Source: an uncultured Bacteroides sp.
GTDB lineage: Bacteria > Bacteroidota > Bacteroidia > Bacteroidales > Bacteroidaceae
NCBI GenBank assembly: GCA_900766005.1
Contig: CAAFTU010000028.1
Location: forward strand, 13,032-77,031
Direction: 5' to 3'
DNA length: 64,000 nt
This document shows positions 40,943 to 50,739 of this stretch, piece by piece. The translations under genes were made by a program, and so were the position numbers. The number at the start of each line of letters is the position of its first letter. The first letter of the stretch is position 1. Below the pieces are notes generated by a model that saw only the letters and a program-made list of their open reading frames with translations, was not told the origin of the DNA and did no database searches.

Positions 40943-41215
40943 ATGAATAATAAAGAGTTTACGGCTGAACTGTCTGAAAGACTGGGATATACAGTGAAGG
41001 ATACAACTGAGCTGGTGGGCGCGTTGTTGTCTTGTATATCTCAGCAACTGGAGGATGGCAACATGATTTCGGTGCAGGGTTTCGGTTCTTTTGAAGTGAA
41101 GAAAAAATCTGAGCGTATTTCCATTAATCCGGTCAGCAAGCAGCGTATGCTGGTGCCTCCTAAATTGGTGTTGTCTTACAAGCCTAGCAATGCACTGAAA
41201 GATAAGTTTAAATAA
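40943..41215 (+). CDS. HU-family DNA-binding protein
   Basis: 90 residues, MNNKEFTAELSERLGYT, with VQGFGSFEVKKKSERISINP as the beta-arm region. HU/IHF proteins bend DNA and compact the nucleoid. It is a variant subfamily (NNKEF start) found after rimO in Bacteroidales. The stop is one base before the next spacer, and a second, fused HU gene follows 29 bp later. Confidence 0.93.
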   Translation: MNNKEFTAELSERLGYTVKDTTELVGALLSCISQQLEDGNMISVQGFGSFEVKKKSERISINPVSKQRMLVPPKLVLSYKPSNALKDKFK

Positions 41216-41244
41216 ATACCTATTTTTATAATTAAATACCTACT

Positions 41245-42744
41245 ATGAATGAAAGACTGACAATTCAAGATCTTATAGACTTATTGGCTGCCAAGCAGGG
41301 GATATCTAAAAAGGATGCCGAGGTATTTGTCAAGGAGTTCTTTCTGTTGATAGAACAGGCTCTGGAAAAAGATAAGAATGTAAAAATTAAGGGATTGGGC
41401 ACTTTCAAGTTGATTGACGTAGATAGTAGGGAGAGTGTCAATATCAATACGGGTGAGCGTTTCCAAATCAAAGGCCATACGAAGGTGTCTTTTTCCCCGG
41501 ATACCAGCTTGAGGGATACGATAAACAAACCGTTTGCTCATTTTGAAACAGTAGTGTTGAATGCAGGCACGGTGCTGGAAGATACTCCGGTGGAAATGGA
41601 AGGAGAGGAAGAGGATGCTGTGCTGGATGATGTTGCAGCAGAAGATATGGCAACTGAAGAGGTTGTGGCAGAAGATGTTGCAGCAGATAATCCTGCAGTT
41701 GATATTGCTGTAGCTGAGCATATTGCATCAGCTGATATTACAACAGCTGATGTTACTACAGAAACTGTTGCAACGGAAACTGTTTCAACAGAAGATATTA
41801 CAACGGAATGTTCTGTAAATGAAAATGTTATCTCTCAAGATGCAGCTGTTGAAACGGCTGTGTCTATAGCTGATTCTCCTGAAGAGGGTGCTGCAAAGCA
41901 AGAAGGACCAGTGGAGCCTGAGGTCTCTGCGGAATCAGAGGGGGGTGCTGAATCGGATGCACCGGCACAAAGAGAGCATGCAGCACGTATGGAAGAAGCT
42001 CATGTGACTGATTCACAGGATGTTGTTCTTAATGCTGTTGAAGAAGAAAAGGCTGCTTCTGCGTTCAATGCTGAACTGAAGGAAGATAACAATCCCGCAC
42101 CAAAGGAAAAATCAGTTTTATCTTATTTGATTGGTGCTATTGTGGTAGTATTGCTGTTATGTGGCGGGATACTCGTGTCTCTCTATTATCCGGATTTCCT
42201 TTTATCTCAATCAACAGAAGATGAAAGCAATACATTGTTGGCTGCCGAACAAGAGGTTCAGCCGGAAATAATGTATGCAGATTCTGTGGGACAAAAAGAT
42301 TCTGTTCAGGCTGCTGTAAAAGAGGTTCTGCCTGATACGGTGGTGAATAAGAAGACTCGTTCGGCTGAAGTGGCAGTGCCTGTTTCAAAAAAGAAGCAAA
42401 AAGAGGAAGTGTCTGCGGAGAAGGTAAACAAATCAACGCCTAAAACAGCGCCTTCAACAATGTCTAAAGCAGCGCCTTCGACCACAGCTAAAACAACGTC
42501 GCCAACTACGCCTAAAGCAACGTCTCCAACAACCTATTCGGATGACGTGAACTATAAAATTGTAGGAACGAAGACCAATCATACGGTTAAAGCTGGAGAA
42601 ACTCTGACAAGAATCTCGCTGCGATATTACGGAACAAAAGCTATGTGGCCGTATATCGTAAAACATAATAAGGGAGTTATCAAGAATCCTGATAACGTGC
42701 CTTATGGTACAAAAATCAAGATACCCGAACTTGCTAAAGAATAA
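41245..42744 (+). CDS. Membrane-spanning protein with N-terminal HU domain and C-terminal LysM domain
   Basis: 499 residues. Residues 1-95 are an HU/IHF domain (LTIQDLIDLLAAKQG, IKGLGTFKLIDVDSRES). Residues 110-285 are acidic with Ala/Thr/Glu/Val-rich repeats. One transmembrane helix at about 292-314 (LSYLIGAIVVVLLLCGGILV) is followed by a Lys/Thr/Pro-rich linker and a LysM domain (445-499: HTVKAGETLTRISLRYYGTK). No signal peptide precedes the HU part. With the HU domain in the cytoplasm, the single helix puts LysM in the periplasm, where it could bind peptidoglycan and tether the nucleoid to the cell wall. The topology is inferred; the domains are clear. Confidence 0.9.
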   Translation: MNERLTIQDLIDLLAAKQGISKKDAEVFVKEFFLLIEQALEKDKNVKIKGLGTFKLIDVDSRESVNINTGERFQIKGHTKVSFSPDTSLRDTINKPFAHFETVVLNAGTVLEDTPVEMEGEEEDAVLDDVAAEDMATEEVVAEDVAADNPAVDIAVAEHIASADITTADVTTETVATETVSTEDITTECSVNENVISQDAAVETAVSIADSPEEGAAKQEGPVEPEVSAESEGGAESDAPAQREHAARMEEAHVTDSQDVVLNAVEEEKAASAFNAELKEDNNPAPKEKSVLSYLIGAIVVVLLLCGGILVSLYYPDFLLSQSTEDESNTLLAAEQEVQPEIMYADSVGQKDSVQAAVKEVLPDTVVNKKTRSAEVAVPVSKKKQKEEVSAEKVNKSTPKTAPSTMSKAAPSTTAKTTSPTTPKATSPTTYSDDVNYKIVGTKTNHTVKAGETLTRISLRYYGTKAMWPYIVKHNKGVIKNPDNVPYGTKIKIPELAKE

Positions 42745-42752
42745 TCGAACCA

Positions 42753-42790
42753 TTTTCACCCGGTCTGCTTTTTGCAAAGGCCGGGTGAAA
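42753..42790 (+). terminator. Hairpin after the HU-LysM gene
   Basis: TTTTCACCCGG (42753-42763) pairs with CCGGGTGAAA (42781-42790) around a 17-nt loop. The following T-run is short, so termination may be partial. Confidence 0.6.
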
Positions 42791-42886
42791 TGTTATGGAT
42801 ATGAAAAAGCGTATGAAAGTACCTTAATCTAAAGATTTCGCATTGTTTTTTAATAAAAATTAGTTGCTTTCGTTAATTATATAGCG

Positions 42887-42894
42887 TACTTTTG
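42887..42894 (+). promoter_or_regulatory. -7 element for the moxR-bat operon
   Basis: TACTTTTG lies about 80 bp before the moxR ATG at 42975. No other promoter of this quality is seen until after batE, supporting one transcript for the operon. Confidence 0.55.
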
Positions 42895-42974
42895 GAAGCA
42901 AATAAAATGTTTTCCTTTGAAAAAGGGACGATTTTATGTAAAATGATAATTAAATAATAAAATATTACGTATTT

Positions 42975-43970
42975 ATGGCTGAATCTATTGATATTCGTGA
43001 GCTGAACGAACGGATTGAAAGACAGAGTGCTTTCATTACTAACCTTACAACAGGTATGGACCAAATTATTGTAGGTCAAAAACATTTGGTTGAATCATTG
43101 CTTATCGGATTGCTCTCCGATGGTCATGTTCTTTTGGAAGGTGTACCAGGTTTGGCAAAAACGTTAGCTATTAAAACGCTTGCTTCTTTGATTGATGCAA
43201 AATATAGTCGCATTCAGTTTACTCCGGACTTGTTGCCAGCCGATGTGATCGGTACGATGGTCTATAGCCAGAAGGATGAGTCGTTCAAGATTCAGAAGGG
43301 TCCTGTCTTTGCAAACTTTGTGCTGGCTGATGAAATTAACCGTGCGCCGGCTAAAGTGCAGAGTGCATTGCTGGAGGCCATGCAGGAACGTCAGGTGACC
43401 ATCGGCAAGGAAACATTTGCTTTGCCTGAACCCTTCCTGGTATTGGCTACTCAAAACCCTATTGAACAGGAAGGTACTTATCCGCTTCCTGAAGCTCAGG
43501 TGGACCGTTTTATGCTGAAGGTGGTCATTGATTATCCGAAGCTGGAAGAGGAAAAACTGATTATCCGTCAGAATATAAATGGCGAAAGAGTAAATGTGAA
43601 ACCCATCCTGAAGGCTGAGGAAATCATCGAAGCGCGTAAGGTGGTGCGTCAAGTATACCTGGACGAAAAAATTGAACGCTATATCGTGGATATTGTGTTT
43701 GCAACTCGCTATCCGGAAAAATACGGTCTGAAGGATTTGAAGGATATGATCGGATTTGGTGGTTCTCCGCGTGCTTCTATCAACCTGGCTTTGGCTGCCC
43801 GTACGTATGCATTCATTAAACGTCGCGGATATGTGATTCCTGAAGATGTGCGTGCCGTTGCACATGATGTGCTTCGCCACCGTATCGGTCTGACTTATGA
43901 GGCGGAAGCCAACAATCTGACTTCAGACGAAATTGTAAGCAAGATTTTGAATGCAGTGGAAGTGCCTTAA
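42975..43970 (+). CDS. MoxR-family AAA+ ATPase
   Basis: 331 residues. Walker A GVPGLAKTLAIKTL (56-69), Walker B FANFVLADEINRAPAKVQ, sensor ATQNPIEQEGTYPLPEAQ and RFMLKVVIDYPK. MoxR ATPases act as chaperones that insert metals or remodel partners carrying von Willebrand A domains; such partners (DUF58, BatA, BatB) follow in the same operon. The first gene of the Bat operon. Confidence 0.96.
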   Translation: MAESIDIRELNERIERQSAFITNLTTGMDQIIVGQKHLVESLLIGLLSDGHVLLEGVPGLAKTLAIKTLASLIDAKYSRIQFTPDLLPADVIGTMVYSQKDESFKIQKGPVFANFVLADEINRAPAKVQSALLEAMQERQVTIGKETFALPEPFLVLATQNPIEQEGTYPLPEAQVDRFMLKVVIDYPKLEEEKLIIRQNINGERVNVKPILKAEEIIEARKVVRQVYLDEKIERYIVDIVFATRYPEKYGLKDLKDMIGFGGSPRASINLALAARTYAFIKRRGYVIPEDVRAVAHDVLRHRIGLTYEAEANNLTSDEIVSKILNAVEVP

Positions 43971-44074
43971 TAGGCAGTTATCATTATAGTTAATAAGTAG
44001 TCGTGCATAAATTCAATTTGTTCGGCTACTTGCTTGCTACTTATTCATTAACTGCTGTTTAACTGCTGTTGTAA

Positions 44075-44944
44075 ATGGAAACAAGTGAAATTCTGAAAAA
44101 AGTTCGCCAGATTGAAATCAAGACACGGGGGCTGTCTAACAATATCTTTGCGGGTCAGTATCATTCGGCCTTCAAGGGTAGAGGTATGTCGTTCTCGGAG
44201 GTCAGGGAGTATCAGTTTGGTGATGATATACGTGATATTGACTGGAATGTTACGGCCCGCTTCAATAAACCTTATGTGAAAGTGTTTGAGGAGGAACGGG
44301 AGCTGACAGTGATGCTGATGGTGGATGTGTCCGGAAGTCTGGAGTTTGGTACTGTCAAACAGCTGAAGAAGGATATGGTAACGGAAATTGCGGCTACGCT
44401 TGCTTTTTCTGCTATCCAGAATAATGATAAGATTGGGGTTATTTTCTTCTCCGATCGGATTGAGAAGTTTATTCCTCCCAAGAAGGGGCGGAAGCATATC
44501 TTATATATTATCCGTGAGCTGCTTGATTTTAAACCGGAAAGTCGACGGACGAATATCCGGCTGGCATTGGAATATCTGACGAATGTAATGAAAAGAAGAT
44601 GTACCGCTTTTATTTTGTCGGATTTCATCGATCGGGAAAGTTTTACGAATGCATTGACGATTGCTAACCGGAAGCATGATGTGGTGGCTCTGCAAGTGTA
44701 CGACCGGAGAGTGAGTGAACTGCCTTCTGTGGGCCTGATGCGAATTAAAGATGCTGAAACCGGTCATGAGCAATGGATCGATACTTCTTCCAAAGCCGTG
44801 CGGAAAGCTCATCACGACTGGTGGATTCAAAAACAGACTGAGTTGAGCGATGCATTTACGAAAAGTAATGTGGATGCAGTGTCAGTTCGTACGGATGAGG
44901 ATTACGTAAAGGCATTGTTGAACTTATTTGCCAAACGAAATTAA
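44075..44944 (+). CDS. DUF58-domain protein (von Willebrand A-like)
   Basis: 289 residues. GRGMSFSEVREYQFGDDIRD near residue 40 is the DUF58 signature. A VWA-like domain with MLMVDVSGSLEFG (the DxSxS metal site) covers most of the C-terminal half, including SDFIDRESF. No membrane segment, so cytoplasmic. A constant partner of MoxR. The stop and the next start share one base (TAATG at 44942-44946). Confidence 0.94.
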   Translation: METSEILKKVRQIEIKTRGLSNNIFAGQYHSAFKGRGMSFSEVREYQFGDDIRDIDWNVTARFNKPYVKVFEEERELTVMLMVDVSGSLEFGTVKQLKKDMVTEIAATLAFSAIQNNDKIGVIFFSDRIEKFIPPKKGRKHILYIIRELLDFKPESRRTNIRLALEYLTNVMKRRCTAFILSDFIDRESFTNALTIANRKHDVVALQVYDRRVSELPSVGLMRIKDAETGHEQWIDTSSKAVRKAHHDWWIQKQTELSDAFTKSNVDAVSVRTDEDYVKALLNLFAKRN

Positions 44945-46032
44945 TGAAGTCAATTATGAATAGAAATATTATCCTGATAGCGTTATTGGGCTTGTTGTGT
45001 ACGGGAAAGCTGAATGCGCAATCTGTGACTGTGGAAGCCAAAATTGATTCGCTGCAGATTCTGATTGGGGAACAAGCAAGGGTGCAGTTGCAGGTTGCGA
45101 TGGATGCCAAACAGCGTGCAGTTTTTCCTGTATACACGGATACGCTGACAAAAGGTGTGGAAATTGTGGAAACGGTCAAACAAGATACGCAATTCTTGAA
45201 CGACCGCCAGCGATTGTTGATTACGCAGGAGTATCTGGTGACCTCTTTCGATTCAGCTTTGTATTATTTGCCTCCTATGCCGGTGATGGTGGATGGTAAA
45301 GAGTATAAATCGAAGGCATTGGCTTTAAAAGTGTACTCTATGCCGGTAGACACGTTGCATCCTGAGCAGTTCTTCGGTCAGAAAGCAGTCATGAAGGCTC
45401 CTTTTGCATGGGAAGACTGGTATGGGTTGATTGCCTGTTCGTTGCTGGCATTGCCAATCGTCGGCTTACTGGTTTATCTCATCGCCCGTCTGCGTGATAA
45501 TAAGCCTATCATCCGCAAGGTAAAAGTGGAGCCCAAGTTGCCGCCGCATCAAGCTGCAATGAATGAAATTGAACGCATCAAACTGGAGAAAAAGTGGCAG
45601 AAGGATTCTCCGAAGGATTATTACACGGAACTTACAGATGTTCTTCGCATTTATATCAAAGATCGGTTTGGATTTAATGCTTTGGAAATGACTTCCAGTG
45701 AGATTATTGATAAACTGCTGGAAATGAATGATAAAAAGGCGCTTGCTGATTTGAAGGTGTTATTCGAGACTGCCGATTTGGTGAAATTTGCTAAACATAA
45801 TCCGTTGATGAATGAAAATGATGCAAATTTGATCAATGCAATTGATTTTATTAATGAAACGAAGCAAGTGGAAGAGGAAAATCAAAAGCCACAGCCCACA
45901 GAAATTACGATTATCGAGAAACGCTCGTTGCGGGTTAAGGTCGCACTGATTTGTGGTGTCTCGTTCTTGTCTGTTGCACTGATAGCTTCTTTAGTGTACA
46001 TCGGTATTCAGCTGTATGATCTTTTTGCATAA
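44944..46032 (+). CDS. Bat-operon membrane protein (DUF4381-like), unnamed
   Basis: 362 residues. Signal peptide (about 1-25, GKLNAQ), a periplasmic beta-domain (to about 155), a transmembrane helix (about 160-182: LIACSLLALPIVGLLVYLIA), a cytoplasmic helical domain (TELTDVLRIYIKDRFGFNALE) and a last helix near 333-355. It sits between DUF58 and batA in Bacteroidales aerotolerance operons. It resembles the short BatD-like or DUF4381 proteins; its function is unknown. An alternative start, MNRNIILIALL, lies 12 bp in. Confidence 0.85.
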   Translation: MKSIMNRNIILIALLGLLCTGKLNAQSVTVEAKIDSLQILIGEQARVQLQVAMDAKQRAVFPVYTDTLTKGVEIVETVKQDTQFLNDRQRLLITQEYLVTSFDSALYYLPPMPVMVDGKEYKSKALALKVYSMPVDTLHPEQFFGQKAVMKAPFAWEDWYGLIACSLLALPIVGLLVYLIARLRDNKPIIRKVKVEPKLPPHQAAMNEIERIKLEKKWQKDSPKDYYTELTDVLRIYIKDRFGFNALEMTSSEIIDKLLEMNDKKALADLKVLFETADLVKFAKHNPLMNENDANLINAIDFINETKQVEEENQKPQPTEITIIEKRSLRVKVALICGVSFLSVALIASLVYIGIQLYDLFA

Positions 46033-46084
46033 AGATGTAGTGAGACTGATTATCTAATTTGTAAACCGTTAAATCATATTTACG

Positions 46085-47068
46085 ATGGTTTTTGCCAATA
46101 TTGAATATCTATTTTTGCTGTTATTACTTATACCTTATATTGTATGGTATATTCTGAAGCAAAGAAAAAGTAGTGCTACTTTGCAAATTTCGGATGCCAG
46201 CGTATATGCTCATACTCCTAAAAGTTATAAGAATTATCTGTTGCATGCTCCATTTTTGTTGCGTGTGATAGCATTAGTCATGATTATTTTAGTGCTTGCT
46301 CGACCTCAGACCACTGATAGATGGCAAAATAGTGAGATTGAGGGGATTGATATCATGCTGGCTATTGACGTTTCTACAAGTATGCTGGCTGAAGATTTGA
46401 AGCCGAACCGGTTGGAAGCTGCAAAAGATGTGGCTGCAGAGTTTATCAATGGTCGCCCGAATGACAATATTGGTATTACCTTGTTTGCCGGTGAGTCTTT
46501 TACTCAATGCCCTTTGACTGTGGACCATTCCGTTCTGCTGGATATGATTCATAATATTAAATGTGGATTGATTGAAGACGGAACAGCAGTTGGTATGGGG
46601 ATTGCTAATGCAGTGACCCGACTGAAGGATAGCAAAGCAAAATCTAAGGTTATCATTTTGCTGACTGACGGTACAAACAACAGAGGGGATATTTCTCCGA
46701 TGACTGCAGCAGAAATAGCTAAAAGTTTCGGCATTCGTGTTTACACGATTGGAGTGGGTACTAATGGTACTGCTCCATATCCGTATCCGATGGGAAATAC
46801 GGTTCAATATGTGAATGTGCCGGTGGAAATTGATGAAAATACACTGACTCAGATTGCCGGGACAACGGATGGTAATTATTTCCGTGCAACGAGTAATTCG
46901 AAATTGAAGGAAGTGTATGAGGAAATTGATAAGTTGGAAAAGACGAAACTGAATGTAAAAGAATACAGTAAACGCGAAGAGGAGTATTTCTGGTTTGCAT
47001 TGGTGGCTTTCCTTTGCGTGTTAATGGATGTTTTGCTTCGGAACTCGATTCTCAAAAAAATTCCATGA
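46085..47068 (+). CDS. batA: BatA, von Willebrand A-domain membrane protein
   Basis: 327 residues. N-terminal transmembrane helices at about 5-23 and 57-72. A VWA domain (about 88-290) with the MIDAS motif DVSTSM (D95-S97-S99) and LLTDGTNNRGDISP. A C-terminal helix (about 305-322) in a basic context. In Bacteroides fragilis the Bat proteins were described as needed for aerotolerance, and they are thought to form a membrane complex driven by MoxR. Exact biochemical role unsettled. Confidence 0.94.
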   Translation: MVFANIEYLFLLLLLIPYIVWYILKQRKSSATLQISDASVYAHTPKSYKNYLLHAPFLLRVIALVMIILVLARPQTTDRWQNSEIEGIDIMLAIDVSTSMLAEDLKPNRLEAAKDVAAEFINGRPNDNIGITLFAGESFTQCPLTVDHSVLLDMIHNIKCGLIEDGTAVGMGIANAVTRLKDSKAKSKVIILLTDGTNNRGDISPMTAAEIAKSFGIRVYTIGVGTNGTAPYPYPMGNTVQYVNVPVEIDENTLTQIAGTTDGNYFRATSNSKLKEVYEEIDKLEKTKLNVKEYSKREEEYFWFALVAFLCVLMDVLLRNSILKKIP

Positions 47069-47113
47069 TAATCTTATTAGTTAATTAATTATCAACTGTA
47101 AAATGTATTGAAG

Positions 47114-48142
47114 ATGTTTCGATTTGGAGAACCTGCATATTTGTATTTGTTGCTGCTTTTGCCGTTCTTAGCAGCATTTTATTTCTATTCTAACTACAGG
47201 AGAAGAAGAAATATCCGTCGTTTTGGCGATCCTGAATTATTGGCTCAGTTAATGCCCAATGTGTCTAAATATCGTCCAGACGTCAAGTTTTGGATTGTAT
47301 TAGTTGCGATCGGTTTGTTTTCAGTACTGCTGGCTCGCCCGCAGTTCGGCTCTAAACTGGAAACGGTAAAACGGAAGGGAGTAGAAGTAATGATTGCATT
47401 GGATATCTCAAACTCAATGCTTGCACAGGATGTGCAACCCAACCGATTAGAAAAAGCAAAACGACTAATTTCCAGACTAGTAGATAAATTGGATAATGAT
47501 AAAGTGGGTATGATAGTATTTGCGGGTGACGCATTTACCCAATTGCCTATCACTACTGACTATATTTCTGCCAAAATGTTTTTAGAGTCCATCAACCCTT
47601 CACTGATATCAAAGCAAGGTACAGCTATTGGAGAGGCCATCACTTTAGCTGCGCGTAGTTTTACTCCTCAAGAAGGGGTAGGGCGTTCTATCATTGTCAT
47701 CACTGATGGCGAAAACCATGAAGGAGGAGCTTTGGAAGCAGCCAAAGAAGCTGCTAAAAAAGGTATCCAGGTGAATGTATTGGGGGTAGGTATGCCGGAT
47801 GGTGCTCCCATTCCTGTAGAGGGCGGAAAAGATTATCGCAGGGATAAGGATGGAAACGTGATCGTCACACGGCTCAATGAATCGATGTGTCAGGAGATTG
47901 CTAAAGAAGGTAAGGGCATTTATGTGCGGGTAGATAATTCAAATGCTGCTCAAAAGGCCATCAGTGCTGAAATAAACAAAATGGCCAAATCGGATGTTGA
48001 ATCAAAAGTTTATACCGAATTCAACGAACAGTTTCAAGCTGTAGCTTGGATTATTTTGCTGTTGCTCTTGGCCGATTGTATGATTTTAGAGTGCAAGAAT
48101 CCTTTATTTAAGAACATTCATTTGTTTTCTGATAAGAAGTAA
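47114..48142 (+). CDS. batB: BatB, von Willebrand A-domain membrane protein
   Basis: 342 residues from the ATG at 47114 (a TTG at 47108 is two codons upstream). Helices at about 8-25 and 58-74, then a VWA domain with ALDISNSM (D97-S99-S101) and IVITDGENHEGGALE. A C-terminal helix (about 310-330). Paralogue of BatA. It likely pairs with BatA in the membrane. batC follows after six bases. Confidence 0.94.
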   Translation: MFRFGEPAYLYLLLLLPFLAAFYFYSNYRRRRNIRRFGDPELLAQLMPNVSKYRPDVKFWIVLVAIGLFSVLLARPQFGSKLETVKRKGVEVMIALDISNSMLAQDVQPNRLEKAKRLISRLVDKLDNDKVGMIVFAGDAFTQLPITTDYISAKMFLESINPSLISKQGTAIGEAITLAARSFTPQEGVGRSIIVITDGENHEGGALEAAKEAAKKGIQVNVLGVGMPDGAPIPVEGGKDYRRDKDGNVIVTRLNESMCQEIAKEGKGIYVRVDNSNAAQKAISAEINKMAKSDVESKVYTEFNEQFQAVAWIILLLLLADCMILECKNPLFKNIHLFSDKK

Positions 48143-48148
48143 TTGTTT

Positions 48149-48874
48149 ATGTGTAGATTAAGTATCAAATATAGTTTGTTGGCAGTGTTTGCTCTATCTG
48201 CTTCGGTGGCTTCTGCACAAAAAGAGGAGCGTAATTACATTCGCAAAGGAAATCGGCTGTTTAATGACAGTGTGTTTGTTGACGCTGAAGTGAATTACAG
48301 AAAAGCTTTGGAGATTAATCCGAAATCTTCTGTGTCTATGTATAATTTAGGTAATACGCTTTCTCAACAGCAGAAATTCAAGGAGGCTTTGGAGCAATAT
48401 GTTTCGGCCAGTAATGTGGAGAAAGATAAAATGAAACTCTCTCAAATTTACCATAACATGGGAGTCCTTTTTCAGGCGGCCCAAGATTATGCGAAAGCGG
48501 TGGAAGCATACAAAATGTCTTTGCGCAATAATCCAAAAGATGATGAGACTCGGTATAACTTGGCGCTTGCGCAGAAAATGTTGAAAGACCAGCAGCAAAA
48601 TCAGCAGAATCAAGATCAAAATAAGGATAAAGAAAATCAAGATCAGAAGAAGGAGCAGCAAAATCAAAACAAAGACCAAAATAAAGATCAGAAGAAAGAC
48701 GATAAAAAGGAACAACAGCAACCTCCTAAATCTGAAAAACAGAAAAACCAAATGTCGAAGGAGAATGCTGAGCAACTTTTGAATTCAGTCATGCAGGATG
48801 AAAAAGGTGTGCAAGACAAGGTGAAAAAACAGCAGCAAGTGATCCAAGGTGGTCGATTAGAAAAAGATTGGTAA
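48149..48874 (+). CDS. batC: BatC, TPR protein with Lys/Gln/Asn-rich tail
   Basis: 241 residues from the ATG at 48149 (TTG two codons upstream ignored). Signal peptide about 1-24 (SASVASAQ). TPR repeats at about 30-145 (NYRKALEINPKSSVSMYNLG, AVEAYKMSLRNNPKDDE). A very low-complexity tail follows at about 150-200 (QNQDQNKDKENQDQKKEQ), then a short conserved end: MSKENAEQLLNSVMQDEKG. The exported TPR domain probably scaffolds the Bat complex. The low-complexity tract is prone to length changes between strains. Confidence 0.92.
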   Translation: MCRLSIKYSLLAVFALSASVASAQKEERNYIRKGNRLFNDSVFVDAEVNYRKALEINPKSSVSMYNLGNTLSQQQKFKEALEQYVSASNVEKDKMKLSQIYHNMGVLFQAAQDYAKAVEAYKMSLRNNPKDDETRYNLALAQKMLKDQQQNQQNQDQNKDKENQDQKKEQQNQNKDQNKDQKKDDKKEQQQPPKSEKQKNQMSKENAEQLLNSVMQDEKGVQDKVKKQQQVIQGGRLEKDW

Positions 48875-48900
48875 TAATAATTTCAATATAAATTTCATTA

Positions 48901-50721
48901 ATGATGAGAAAGCTGATAATTATATTGATAGCATTGATTACATATAGTGCTCAAGCATTGGCTGACAAGGTGTCTTTCACAGCTTCAGCTCCGGATGTGG
49001 TAGTAGTAGGTGATCAGTTTAGGCTATCATACACGGTAACAACTCAGAAAGTAAAGGATTTTAAAGTTCCTTCAATAAAGGGGTTTGATGTTTTAATGGG
49101 GCCGAGTCGCTCTCAGCAAAGTAGCACTCAAATTGTAAACGGTAATTTTTCATCTACCAGCAGCATCACATTTACGTATATTCTAATGGCTCAGTCGGCT
49201 GGTGATTATACGATTGGAGGAGCTTCTATTGTAGCAGATGGAAATGAAATGATCTCCAATTCGGTAAAAATAAAAGTTCTGCCTCCAGATAAGGATGCAG
49301 CCAGTGATTCTGATGGGCGTGCTCATGCTTCATCAAGTACAACAGTTTCCGATAAAGATCTGTTTGTTACAGCAACTGCCAGCAAGACAAATGTATTTGA
49401 GCAAGAAGCCTTTTTGCTGACATATAAAATATACACAAGAGAGGTGAACTTGCAGTTGAATAATGCGAAATTGCCTGATTTTAAGGGATTTCATTCTCAA
49501 GAAATAGAACGAAACACGAATGCTAAATGGACAACCGAACATTATAAAGGACGGAATTATTATACGACAGTTTTCCGACAGTTTGTGCTTTTTCCCCAAC
49601 AATCAGGAAAGCTGTCTATTGACCCTGCTCAATTCCAGATGATTGTAGGAAAGCCTGTTCAGTCAATCGATCCTTTTGATGCATTTTTTAATGGAGGCAG
49701 CAGTTTGATTGAAGTAAGGAAGAATGTTGTTACTCCGAAGATTGCGATTAATGTCAGTGCACTTCCAGCCAATAAACCAGCAGGTTATTCTGGCGGAGTA
49801 GGGGATTTCACCATCTCCTCATCTATCAATACGCAAAATCTGAAAACGAACGATGCAGTAACAATTAAATTGGTTATATCAGGAACCGGAAATCTTAAAC
49901 TTATCTCTGAGCCTGAAATAAAGTTCCCGGAAGATTTCGAAGTATATGATCCTAAGGTTGATAATCAGGTTCGTTTGACTCGAGATGGACTTACTGGCAA
50001 TAAGGTGATAGAATATTTGGCCATCCCGAGACATGCAGGTTCGTATAAAATACCAGGAGTATCATTCAGCTATTTTGATATCCGCTCAAAGTCATACAAG
50101 ACTCTTAAGACAGAGGACTATGTTGTTAATGTAGAAAAAGGAGCAGGAAACGCTGACCAAGTTGTAGCTAATTTTACGAATAAAGAAGATCTGAAGGTAT
50201 TGGGTGAGGACATCCGGTTTATTAAACAGAAAGATGTAACACTTCAGCCTAAAGGAAGCTTTTTCTACGGTTCAATGAGCTATTGGTTGTTCTATATTGT
50301 TCCAGCTCTTGCTTTTGCAGTTTTCATTGTGATTTATCGCAAGCAGGCTTCTGAAAATGCTAATATAGCTAAGGTGCGTACTAAGAAAGCAAATAAGGTT
50401 GCTGCTAAACGCATGAAACTGGCTGGCAAACTTCTTTCGGAAAACAAAAAGGATGCTTTTTATGATGAAGTGTTGAAGGCTTTGTGGGGTTATATCAGTG
50501 ATAAACTCAATATACCAGTATCCCGTTTGTCTAAAGATAATATTGAAGAAAATTTGATTAACCATGGGGTAAGTGAAGATTTAATTCAAGAATTCTTGAA
50601 TGCATTGAATGATTGTGAATTCGCACGTTTTGCACCCGGTGATGATAATCAAGCAATGGATAAAGTATATTCTTCATCTATTGAGGTGATTAGTAAAATG
50701 GAGAACTCCATAAAACATTAA
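48901..50721 (+). CDS. batD: BatD, large periplasmic/membrane protein
   Basis: 606 residues. Signal peptide about 1-20. Beta-rich periplasmic domains (about 22-450) contain the BatD (PF13584-like) motifs KDLFVTATASKTNVFEQEAF and GTGNLKLISEPEIKFPEDFE. A transmembrane helix (about 458-480) and a cytoplasmic helical C-terminus (about 485-606, EVLKALWGYISDKLNIPVSR) follow. Component of the Bat aerotolerance complex. Confidence 0.93.
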   Translation: MMRKLIIILIALITYSAQALADKVSFTASAPDVVVVGDQFRLSYTVTTQKVKDFKVPSIKGFDVLMGPSRSQQSSTQIVNGNFSSTSSITFTYILMAQSAGDYTIGGASIVADGNEMISNSVKIKVLPPDKDAASDSDGRAHASSSTTVSDKDLFVTATASKTNVFEQEAFLLTYKIYTREVNLQLNNAKLPDFKGFHSQEIERNTNAKWTTEHYKGRNYYTTVFRQFVLFPQQSGKLSIDPAQFQMIVGKPVQSIDPFDAFFNGGSSLIEVRKNVVTPKIAINVSALPANKPAGYSGGVGDFTISSSINTQNLKTNDAVTIKLVISGTGNLKLISEPEIKFPEDFEVYDPKVDNQVRLTRDGLTGNKVIEYLAIPRHAGSYKIPGVSFSYFDIRSKSYKTLKTEDYVVNVEKGAGNADQVVANFTNKEDLKVLGEDIRFIKQKDVTLQPKGSFFYGSMSYWLFYIVPALAFAVFIVIYRKQASENANIAKVRTKKANKVAAKRMKLAGKLLSENKKDAFYDEVLKALWGYISDKLNIPVSRLSKDNIEENLINHGVSEDLIQEFLNALNDCEFARFAPGDDNQAMDKVYSSSIEVISKMENSIKH

Positions 50722-50739
50722 TTTCGAAGTAAAATAATC

